In this document: positions 1-5,568 of the stretch, piece by piece
How positions within the stretch are numbered: position 1 is the stretch's first letter
How the letters are laid out: the number at the start of each line of letters is the position of its first letter
Source: JAAYJM01 sp964498585
GTDB lineage: Bacteria; Bacteroidota; Ignavibacteria; Kapaibacteriales; UBA2268
Direction of reading: 5' to 3'
Length of the DNA: 12,821 nt
Assembly (NCBI GenBank): GCA_964498585.1
Contig: CAZCHH010000077.1
Location: 1 to 12,821, forward strand
The notes under the pieces: generated by a model
Databases searched by the model: none
What the model was told of the DNA's origin: nothing
The model's input: the letters and a program-made list of their open reading frames with translations, nothing else
Program-made: the position numbers and the translations under genes

Positions 1-2
1 TG

Positions 3-683
3 CAAAGGGATATCAAAACCAAAGAGAGAACTGAAATGGGCAACCAGCTTCATTCATTGGTTTCAACTTACTGCAATTTTGGAAAGATTTTATACGAAAG
101 AACTGACCCAGCCCGATACAATGACTATATAATGTATCCAGTTACAGGTGCTGCTTTACAGTCACCTGCCAATTTCAGATATGATTTTATTGGCAAAACT
201 TTCTGGTGGGATGTTGTAAATCACGCAACGAGCTATCAGTTGGAAAAGAAAGAAGGCGAGAGCTATACGGAAATTTATTCTGGAAGCGAAACGAGTTTCC
301 ATTATGTCCCAAGTGATGGACAAGGTTTTTATCGCGTTAGAGCTAGAAACATGAATGGCTTCGGTCCAGCGACCGAAGACCTGGAGCAGTGGTATTATGC
401 CGTTCTTCCGCCCGCTTCCAATTTAGTAATCAATGACACAGAAATGAATCCCGGACAATACCGCTTAACATGGGATGCCGTTCCAACAGCAACAGAATAT
501 TCAGTTTACCGCTCCGTAGTAGAAAATGGACAGCCCGCGGGGGATTATTCCCTTCAAGGCAAAACCGCAGATACAAGTTTTGTGATTAGCGTAGAAAGTG
601 GCAAGCGGAATTACTTTAGAGTTAATACGAAAAACTTAAGCCAATATGCGGTTCCCAGTGAGCCGGTGTGGATTGAAGTTTAA
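3..683 (+). CDS. Fibronectin type III-like domain protein, 5'-truncated by the window edge
   Basis: The reading frame is open from the first complete codon at position 3. An ATG at 36 exists, but no Shine-Dalgarno precedes it and the frame continues upstream without a stop, so I read this as the C-terminal part of a longer protein. Numbered from that ATG, residues 1-35 look helical. Residues about 38-122 and 124-215 read as two fibronectin-III-like beta-sandwiches, each with the hallmark core (FWWDVVNHATSYQLE and LTWDAVPTATEYSVYR) followed by a late Y/F-R-V strand (FYRVRARN, YFRVNTKN). No catalytic motif, membrane segment or sorting signal is visible, and the protein ends right after the second domain. 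The role is unknown; such domains usually mediate binding or spacing in exported proteins. GC is visibly higher than in the downstream genes (38-60 % in sampled 60-base lines). A transcription terminator and repeats follow. The domain call is fairly secure; the function is not. Confidence 0.7.
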   Translation, partial: QRDIKTKERTEMGNQLHSLVSTYCNFGKILYERTDPARYNDYIMYPVTGAALQSPANFRYDFIGKTFWWDVVNHATSYQLEKKEGESYTEIYSGSETSFHYVPSDGQGFYRVRARNMNGFGPATEDLEQWYYAVLPPASNLVINDTEMNPGQYRLTWDAVPTATEYSVYRSVVENGQPAGDYSLQGKTADTSFVISVESGKRNYFRVNTKNLSQYAVPSEPVWIEV

Positions 684-702
684 TTGATAATTTTTCTTTG
701 TC

Positions 703-722
703 ATTCTGACGGATGTCAGAAT
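703..722. repeat. Degenerate copy of the dispersed inverted repeat (hairpin)
   Basis: An eight-base inverted repeat, ATTCTGAC / GTCAGAAT, is separated by GGAT. The flanks (GTCATTCTGA ... AGAATCC) match the ends of the larger dispersed repeats found just downstream, so this looks like a decayed or half copy. It starts about 20 bases after the stop codon of the fibronectin-III gene. Confidence 0.5.
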
Positions 723-733
723 CCATCTTTGTC

Positions 734-770
734 TGTCATTTCGAACCCCCAAATAAAGCAAGTGCTTTAT
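734..770. repeat. Copy 1 of a 37-bp repeat with palindromic core ATAAAGCAAGTGCTTTAT
   Basis: The core at 753-770 is a perfect 8-bp inverted repeat with a two-base centre. It is preceded by TGTCATTTCGAA and seven variable bases. A second copy with identical core and identical spacing lies at 4789-4825, with about 32 of 37 positions equal by hand alignment. A diverged third core lies at 10622-10639. All three sit within about 100 bases of the larger inverted repeats. Confidence 0.75.
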
Positions 771-798
771 ATAAATGGCGATGACATAACTTAACACA

Positions 799-880
799 GT
801 CATTCTGAAGCGTAGCGAAGAATCCAGAAAAATTTCTTTTAACAACTATTCTCTGGATTCTTCGCTCCGCTCAGAATGAC
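799..880. repeat. Dispersed inverted repeat, copy A
   Basis: The left arm (799-828) begins GTCATTCTGAAGCG and continues into GAAGAATCCAG. The right arm (851-880) is its near-perfect reverse complement and ends TCAGAATGAC. The roughly 22-base centre is AT-rich. Transcribed from either strand it would fold into a long hairpin. This copy carries ATCCAG where other copies have ATCTCA, and both arms carry the matching change. Confidence 0.85.
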
Positions 881-897
881 GAGGAAAAAGTAATGAT

Positions 898-972
898 GTC
901 ATTTCGAAGCGAAGAATCTCAGAAGTCATTGCTACCACAAAGTTTGAGATTCTTCACTTCGTTCAGAATGAC
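898..972. repeat. Dispersed inverted repeat, copy B
   Basis: The left arm (898-921, ending GAAGAATCTCA) is a few bases shorter than the right arm (945-972, TGAGATTCTTC to AGAATGAC), so one arm appears to have lost bases. The centre (922-944) contains GCTACCACAAAG, almost identical to the centre of copy C at 1383-1394. That shows real common ancestry rather than chance palindromy. It lies 17 bases from copy A, forming a tandem pair. Confidence 0.85.
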
Positions 973-1025
973 AAAAAAAATATATTTTTAGAGTACCCTT
1001 AAGTATTAGCTCTCCCCTATTTTTT

Positions 1026-1060
1026 AATGGACTTCATCTAAGCGTGAAGTCCATTTTTTT
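1026..1060 (+). terminator. Strong intrinsic terminator
   Basis: A perfect 11-bp stem AATGGACTTCA (1026-1036) / TGAAGTCCATT (1045-1055) with an 8-base loop is followed by a run of T to 1060. The T run follows the stem only on the plus strand, so it should end plus-strand transcripts arriving from the fibronectin-III gene and the repeat cluster. It also isolates the downstream small gene. Confidence 0.85.
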
Positions 1061-1168
1061 AATTTTGAAAGAATGGAATAATTTGGTAAATTTATATACA
1101 AGATTATTATATAAACAATTAACAAAATTTGCACTCAGTTTGTTTCATTAAAAAGATAAATTTAAAAA

Positions 1169-1357
1169 ATGGGCTACTTCACTGATGACGGGGTTGAACT
1201 CAATCCGGATTTATATCCAAAGCCGCAAATGTGCTTGTCTTGCAAAAAAGACGACTACGATGATGAAGACGAAGAAATTGTATGCAATTTGAATCGCTTG
1301 GACCAACTTGAAGAAGAAGAATTTGAATGCTTTGCTTATGAGAATAAATATGAATAA
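1169..1357 (+). CDS. Small acidic four-cysteine protein, possibly metal-binding
   Basis: This 62-residue cytosolic protein has no signal peptide or membrane segment. Four cysteines, C22-x2-C25, C39 and C54, have spacing compatible with a small zinc site or structural knuckle. The chain is strongly acidic, with a D/E-rich stretch at 28-36 and E48-E51. The opening MGYFTDDGVELNPDLYPKP resembles short conserved hypothetical proteins I believe occur in this part of the tree; that is memory, not a search. The ATG at 1169 follows an A-rich leader without a clear Shine-Dalgarno. It is bounded by a terminator upstream and by an inverted-repeat copy that begins at the stop codon, so the natural C-terminus may have been altered. 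It is probably a real gene because its composition is unlike the flanking DNA and the cysteines are regularly placed. Function unknown. Confidence 0.65.
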   Translation: MGYFTDDGVELNPDLYPKPQMCLSCKKDDYDDEDEEIVCNLNRLDQLEEEEFECFAYENKYE

Positions 1358-1358
1358 C

Positions 1359-1418
1359 GCAGTGAAGAATCTCAAGCTCTTTGCTAGCACAAAGATTTGT
1401 GAGATTCTTCGCTTTGCT
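1359..1418. repeat. Dispersed inverted repeat, copy C (left end incomplete)
   Basis: The left arm GCAGTGAAGAATCTCAA (1359-1375) pairs with TGTGAGATTCTTCGCTTTGC (1399-1418). The centre contains GCTAGCACAAAG, matching copy B at 11 of 12 bases. The usual GTCATTCTGAA end is missing or unrecognisable on the left, where the small four-cysteine gene stops one base earlier. A weak hairpin with a short T run follows at 1426-1440. Confidence 0.75.
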
Positions 1419-1483
1419 TCTAGTGAACCACTTTGGTTTTTAATGCGTATAATTGCTTATAATACAAATATTTCAAGGGATAC

Positions 1484-1547
1484 ATCAACCATCAGGTAAA
1501 TCCGATGGTTGATTATTCTTAACAAGGGATTGCAACCTCTTGTTAAG
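1484..1547. repeat. Two tandem perfect hairpins
   Basis: Hairpin 1 pairs ATCAACCATC (1484-1493) with GATGGTTGAT (1504-1513) around a 10-base loop. Hairpin 2, four bases later, pairs CTTAACAAG (1518-1526) with CTTGTTAAG (1539-1547) around 12 bases containing GGATTGCAACC. No T run follows directly, so a simple terminator is unlikely. These are more likely palindromic repeat units (REP-like) or a structured RNA. No gene is recognisable in the rest of the 1358-1765 gap. Confidence 0.6.
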
Positions 1548-1730
1548 AGTTAGAACGCAAAAAAATATTTTCATTTAGTTCATTTTTCCAAAAGTAAACA
1601 TTCGCCTCGGAATAACAGTTAAAATTATTAACAACACTTACTAAAATGTTTCATTCCAATAAGGAAATGATAATACCCTAGCTCAAATGTGTTTATTCAG
1701 TTTTTATTTAATAATTTACAGATAATTTCA

Positions 1731-1738
1731 TATTTTTG
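1731..1738 (+). promoter_or_regulatory. Possible Bacteroidota-type -7 promoter element upstream of gltX
   Basis: TATTTTTG matches the TAnnTTTG -7 consensus described for the primary sigma factor of Bacteroidota. It lies 28 bases before the gltX ATG. A convincing -33 TTTG partner is not visible, and I found no similar element upstream of the other genes, so this is weak. Confidence 0.25.
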
Positions 1739-1765
1739 TAAATAAAAAAATATAGAAGGAAAGAA

Positions 1766-3241
1766 ATGTCTGTAAGAGTTAGATTTGCACCCTCCCCAAC
1801 CGGTTATCTTCACATAGGTGGTTTAAGAACTGCACTATATAATTATTTATTTGCTAAAAAGAATAATGGCTCTTTCATTCTTCGCATAGAAGACACTGAC
1901 AAAACCCGTTACGTTGAAGGAGCTATTGAAAATTTAATTGAGTCGCTTCATTGGGCTGGAGTCGATTATGACGAAGGTCCTAATAAAGATGCTGGATTTG
2001 GTCCTTATATCCAATCTGAACGACTTGACTTATACAAAAAATATGCAAAAGAACTAATTGAAAATGGTAATGCTTATTATGCTTTCGATACATCTGAAGA
2101 AATAGAACAAGCCCGGCAAATTCAGCAATCGCAAAAAACAGATTTTAAGTATAACCGCAAAGAAATGCGTAACCAAATCACTTTGGGAAATGAAGAAACT
2201 AAACGATTATTAGATTCTGGTGCTTCTTTTGTAATTCGTTTAAAAGTACCTGAAAATCAATTGGTAAAATTCAAAGATATAATCAGAGGCGAAGTAACCG
2301 TTAATTCTCACGAAGTTGACGACCAGGTACTTCTAAAATCTGATGGCTATCCTACTTATCATCTTGCAAACGTTGTCGATGATTATTTAATGCAGATTTC
2401 ACACGTTATTCGGGGAGAAGAATGGTTGCCTTCCACTCCAAAACACGTTTTACTTTATCAGGCATTTGGTTGGAAAATTCCTTTTTTTGCTCATCTTCCT
2501 TTGCTACTAAATAAAGATAAATCCAAACTGAGCAAAAGACAGGGTAGCGTAGCTGTTGAAGATTTCCGCGATAAAGGTTATTTACGTGATGCACTTGTTA
2601 ATTTTGTTGCTCTTCTCGGCTGGAATCCATCTGCAGACAAAGAGATTTACACAATGAATGAACTTATTGAAAATTTTCATTTAGAAAAAGTTAATAAAGC
2701 CGGTGCTGTTTTCGACACTCAAAAATTAGATTGGATGAACCAGCAATATTTAAAGAATCTTCCGAATGAATCACTTGCTTCTCTACTTGCTAATGAACTA
2801 TATAAAAGCGGAGAATTAAATTATCCTCTAACTTATTTAGAAAAGGTTGCTAATCTTTTTAAAGAGAGAGTAACATTTATTTCAGAAATACCTGCTATTG
2901 CATCTTATATGTTTGATAGTCCCAAAGAGTTCGAATTAGATTATTTTAAAAAGCATTGGAAAGAAAATACAAAAGATTTAACTGAAGAATTAATTAAATT
3001 GCTTGAGGAAACTGATGATTTTTCACATTCAAATCTTCACATTCAAATCAATCAATTTAATGAAAAACATAGCATTAAATTAAAAGAAATAATTCACCCA
3101 ATCCGTCTTATGCTAACCGGTAAATCTACTGGTGCAGGAATGTTTGAAACAATGGAAATTCTTGGTAAAAAAGAATGTATCAATCGAATGAATTACTTTG
3201 TAAAAGAAAAACTGAAAGAATATGAGAATATTAATAGCTGA
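1766..3241 (+). CDS. gltX: Glutamyl-tRNA synthetase
   Basis: This class I synthetase charges tRNA(Glu) with glutamate using ATP in the cytosol. At 491 residues it has the usual bacterial length. The opening RFAPSPTGYLHIGGLRTALY contains the HIGH-type signature as HIGG (16-19). The KMSKS-type loop reads KLSKR (254-258). IEDTDKTR (41-48) and VVDDYLMQISHVIRGEEWL are the expected active-site and tRNA-contact segments, and the end carries the all-helical anticodon-binding domain with GKSTGAGMFETMEILGKK. The CxC pair that holds zinc in the E. coli enzyme is absent: the matching region reads AYYAFDTSEE (103-112), so this is a zinc-less variant. AGAAGGA lies five bases before the ATG, supporting the start. 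The last 20 bases overlap the next gene, suggesting co-transcription and translational coupling. Whether it also charges tRNA(Gln) cannot be judged here. Confidence 0.97.
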   Translation: MSVRVRFAPSPTGYLHIGGLRTALYNYLFAKKNNGSFILRIEDTDKTRYVEGAIENLIESLHWAGVDYDEGPNKDAGFGPYIQSERLDLYKKYAKELIENGNAYYAFDTSEEIEQARQIQQSQKTDFKYNRKEMRNQITLGNEETKRLLDSGASFVIRLKVPENQLVKFKDIIRGEVTVNSHEVDDQVLLKSDGYPTYHLANVVDDYLMQISHVIRGEEWLPSTPKHVLLYQAFGWKIPFFAHLPLLLNKDKSKLSKRQGSVAVEDFRDKGYLRDALVNFVALLGWNPSADKEIYTMNELIENFHLEKVNKAGAVFDTQKLDWMNQQYLKNLPNESLASLLANELYKSGELNYPLTYLEKVANLFKERVTFISEIPAIASYMFDSPKEFELDYFKKHWKENTKDLTEELIKLLEETDDFSHSNLHIQINQFNEKHSIKLKEIIHPIRLMLTGKSTGAGMFETMEILGKKECINRMNYFVKEKLKEYENINS

Positions 3242-4616
3242 TGATAACGCAGACTACTGCAACACTATGGCGGATTTAGTCAGCTCTTTTGGGTATGAGC
3301 CATTTACTATCCAAAGCCCTGAAGAAGCTATGAATTACCTTGATAAATATCACAGACGCATTGGTATTGTGCTGCTTGATATTGAGTTTTCTCCGGTTTC
3401 AAATTTAACCGGAATAGATGTTTTAAAGCATATAAAAATGAATTATCCGGAATTACCTGTTATAATGATTTCCGGAAAAGGGACAATAGAACTTGCGGTT
3501 CAGGCAACAAAGCTCGGTGCTATAAATTTTATAGAAAAAAGTATTTTAAGCAAAGATAAGCTGTTTGAGGTTTTGAAAACGGCAGCTGAACAATTTGCTA
3601 TTGAAGGAGATGTTAAAGAAATACGCAATTTCCTTTCCAGCAATGGTATAATCGGAAAAAGTAAAGTTATGCTCGAACTTGGTTTAAACATAATAAAATA
3701 CGGAAGAACAGATTTAAATGTGTTAATAACCGGTGCAACTGGAACAGGGAAAAAATTAGTTGCCAAATCATTGCATTCGGCAAGTCGTAGAGTAAAATCA
3801 CCTTTTATTCACTGCGATATTCCTAATATTCAAAGAGAATTATTTCAAAGTGAATTATTTGGACATATAAAAGGTGCTTTTTCCGGTGCTTTTGAAACTA
3901 AAAAAGGTCTTTTTCACAGCTCAAACTCCGGAACACTTTTTCTTGACGAAATTGGAGCATTGTCTTTAGATTTGCAATCAAATTTACTGATACCGGTTGA
4001 AGAAAAGATTATACGTAAAGTTGGCTCAATAGAAAGTGAAGTAATTGATGTCCGCTTCATTTCTGCTACTGACCGCGATTTGCCCGCTGCTATCCGTGAA
4101 TCCCAATTTCGCGAGCAGCTCTATCATCGCTTACGTGAATGTGAAATTCATATTCCCCCATTGAATGAAAGAAGAGAAGACATACCGGAAATAGTGCAGC
4201 ACTACGTCGCTAAATTTAATGAAGAAAATCATCAAGAAAAAGTTATTTCCCCTTCTGCAATTGAATTTTTACAAAAGCAGAATTGGAACGGAAACGTAAG
4301 GCAACTAATGAACTTAATAAGAGTTGTTCTGCAAATTGAACGTTCCGATTATATCGAAGTTTCAGAAATAGATAAAACTCTTTCAAGCTATACTAATTTG
4401 AATCCATCTGAATTTAAGCAGGAAGTTGTTCTGGAGGGGGATACTTTAGAAGAATCTTTAGCTGCTGCAAATAAAGCTAAAATTGAAGCTACACTCGAAA
4501 AAACTAATGGAAATGTTAGTAAAGCTGCGGCTATTCTAAATGTAAGCAGAGAAACCCTGCATTTAAAAATAAGAAAATACAATATTCAAACTCAAATGTA
4601 CAGGACAAAAAAGTAG
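3222..4616 (+). CDS. NtrC-family response regulator (receiver, AAA+ ATPase, Fis-type HTH)
   Basis: This predicted two-component regulator would activate sigma-54 promoters. The receiver domain (1-120) has the acidic pair D7-D8, phospho-acceptor D53 in VLLDIEF, S84 and K106. The AAA+ domain (about 141-375) has Walker A GATGTGKK (171-178), GAFSGA at the sigma-54 contact loop (218-223), Walker B GTLFLDEIG (237-245), sensor I SATDRDL, arginine-finger segment FREQLYHRL (296-304) and sensor II WNGNVRQL (355-362). The C-terminal Fis-type helix-turn-helix is at about 421-455 (GNVSKAAAILNVSRETLHLK). Several usually conserved positions differ: GESGTGKE to GATGTGKK, GAFTGA to GAFSGA, N to D in sensor I, FRED to FREQ and GNVRE to GNVRQ. 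The ATG lies inside gltX, 20 bases before its stop, so translation is probably coupled. No partner histidine kinase lies in the window. The family is secure; normal sigma-54 activation is less certain. Confidence 0.93.
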   Translation: MRILIADDNADYCNTMADLVSSFGYEPFTIQSPEEAMNYLDKYHRRIGIVLLDIEFSPVSNLTGIDVLKHIKMNYPELPVIMISGKGTIELAVQATKLGAINFIEKSILSKDKLFEVLKTAAEQFAIEGDVKEIRNFLSSNGIIGKSKVMLELGLNIIKYGRTDLNVLITGATGTGKKLVAKSLHSASRRVKSPFIHCDIPNIQRELFQSELFGHIKGAFSGAFETKKGLFHSSNSGTLFLDEIGALSLDLQSNLLIPVEEKIIRKVGSIESEVIDVRFISATDRDLPAAIRESQFREQLYHRLRECEIHIPPLNERREDIPEIVQHYVAKFNEENHQEKVISPSAIEFLQKQNWNGNVRQLMNLIRVVLQIERSDYIEVSEIDKTLSSYTNLNPSEFKQEVVLEGDTLEESLAAANKAKIEATLEKTNGNVSKAAAILNVSRETLHLKIRKYNIQTQMYRTKK

Positions 4617-4656
4617 ATTTATAACAAACCGCTAACTAAAAGTACAAAATCAAAAT

Positions 4657-4736
4657 GTCATTCTGAAACGAAGTGAGGAATCTCAAGTGTTGAAGAAACA
4701 ATGACTTGTGAGATTCCTCGCTACGCTCAGAATGAC
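4657..4736. repeat. Dispersed inverted repeat, copy D
   Basis: The left arm (4657-4687) runs from GTCATTCTGAA to GAGGAATCTCAAG. The right arm (4705-4736) runs from CTTGTGAGATTCCTC to CAGAATGAC. Compared with copies B, C and E it has GAGGAATC instead of GAAGAATC, and the opposite arm carries the compensating GATTCCTC. It lies 40 bases after the stop of the NtrC-like regulator and could act as a 3' hairpin for the gltX-regulator transcript. Confidence 0.85.
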
Positions 4737-4788
4737 CTAATATATTGCTATTATTGTTATCGGTTTGGTATTAAGGGAGTTCTAAAAT

Positions 4789-4825
4789 TGTAATTTCGAA
4801 TCCTATAATAAAGCAAGTGCTTTAT
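4789..4825. repeat. Copy 2 of the 37-bp repeat with palindromic core
   Basis: The core ATAAAGCAAGTGCTTTAT (4808-4825) is identical to copy 1. It is preceded by TGTAATTTCGAA with the same seven-base gap. It sits 52 bases beyond inverted-repeat copy D, echoing the arrangement at 734-880. Confidence 0.75.
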
Positions 4826-4853
4826 TTAAAAGGGAATGGAACATTAATACAAA

Positions 4854-4896
4854 AAAAGCAGGTAGAAAAGATTTTGAACTTTTATTACCTGCTTTT
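4854..4896 (-). terminator. Intrinsic terminator of the HMA protein gene
   Basis: A perfect 11-bp stem AAAAGCAGGTA (4854-4864) / TACCTGCTTTT (4886-4896) lies five bases past the minus-strand stop codon. Read on the minus strand it is followed by seven T. The plus-strand reading has only four T inside the stem, so the main direction is minus. Confidence 0.85.
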
Positions 4897-4901
4897 ATTA
4901 T

Positions 4902-5405
4902 TTATTTTTTAGTTTTATTTTCGGTTTTGGGAGTAATAGAATTTGTTGAAGGAGTTTTCTTTAAAGGTGTTGTTACTTTTTTATTATCAGTTTTAGGAGT
5001 AGTAACTTTTGAAGCATCTGCTTTTTTGATTTTGTCTTTGCAATCAGAGCCATCTTTACATTTTTCTTTGCATTTTGGGTCTTTATTGTCTTTACATTCT
5101 ACTTTTTTTGATGGCTTAATACCATCGGCTTCGTATCCGAGTTTAGCAATTTCCTGGCGAATTTTATTTGTATTAATTTTTTTGGCATCAAATTCTACAG
5201 CGGCAACTTTATCTTTTAAAGTAACATTTACTTTTTGAATGCCATCAACTTTTTTCAATCCGCTTTCAATTGTTTTTTTGCAAGCGTCGCAATGTGCGTT
5301 GGTCTTGATTTTTATTACTTCTGCCTGTGCGATAAATGCAGAAAAACTGAGAACTAATGTTAGAACGAAAAATGTTCTTACGATGTTTTTTAAGGCAATT
5401 TTCAT
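4902..5405 (-). CDS. Exported heavy-metal-associated (HMA) domain protein, MerP-like
   Basis: This 167-residue protein has an N-terminal signal peptide (1-28, hydrophobic core FFVLTLVLSFSAFIAQA, likely cut after AQA), so it should work in the periplasm. Residues 30-95 form an HMA fold with the metal-binding loop at 38-43, HCDACK (C39, C42). The pattern of a strand, CxxC, a helix and GIQKVNVTLKDKVAAVEFD is that of MerP and CopZ-type metallochaperones. Residues 104-122 add a second cysteine set, C104, C112, C116 and C122, in a lysine- and aspartate-rich stretch. Residues 130-167 are low-complexity K/T/P sequence with a KVTTP repeat. AGGAG lies six bases before the ATG at 5405. It is monocistronic, with its own terminator, and diverges from the M1 peptidase gene. 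No metal pump or regulator is adjacent, so the metal (mercury, copper or other) is unknown. The tail's role is also unknown. Confidence 0.88.
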   Translation of the reverse strand: MKIALKNIVRTFFVLTLVLSFSAFIAQAEVIKIKTNAHCDACKKTIESGLKKVDGIQKVNVTLKDKVAAVEFDAKKINTNKIRQEIAKLGYEADGIKPSKKVECKDNKDPKCKEKCKDGSDCKDKIKKADASKVTTPKTDNKKVTTPLKKTPSTNSITPKTENKTKK

Positions 5406-5568
5406 TTTTGTCTCCTGTTTGTTTAAAAAATTGTTCTTATTAACGTTTATTGTTTAATTCTATTTTTTATTTTTTTATTTAAATTCATTTAATTTTGAAT
5501 TCTATTATTTTTTTAGTAATTTTATTTGTATAAATGTATTCATTTTAAGTATATAAATGTGAATAACT

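Noticed and set aside
636..845. A 69-codon minus-strand frame across the repeat cluster
   Set aside because: Its peptide (DSSLRFRMTV, WILTSVRMTK) is simply translation of the inverted repeats; the repeats explain it fully.
698..972. CRISPR array, suggested by several repeats in a row
   Set aside because: The units are inverted rather than direct repeats, differ in length and spacing, and have no regular unique spacers or cas genes.
1308..1499. A 63-codon plus-strand frame overlapping the four-cysteine gene
   Set aside because: It starts inside that gene in another frame and runs through repeat copy C and hairpin 1; no protein-like features or ribosome-binding site.
1484..1560. tRNA or riboswitch in the gap before gltX
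   Set aside because: The stems form two simple hairpins with no cloverleaf, no TTC-type loop and no known riboswitch core; a T-box would also need a specifier loop and NCCA-type bulge that I do not see.
4927..5457. Two plus-strand frames opposite the HMA gene
   Set aside because: They are antisense shadows of a convincing signal-peptide HMA protein with its own Shine-Dalgarno and terminator.
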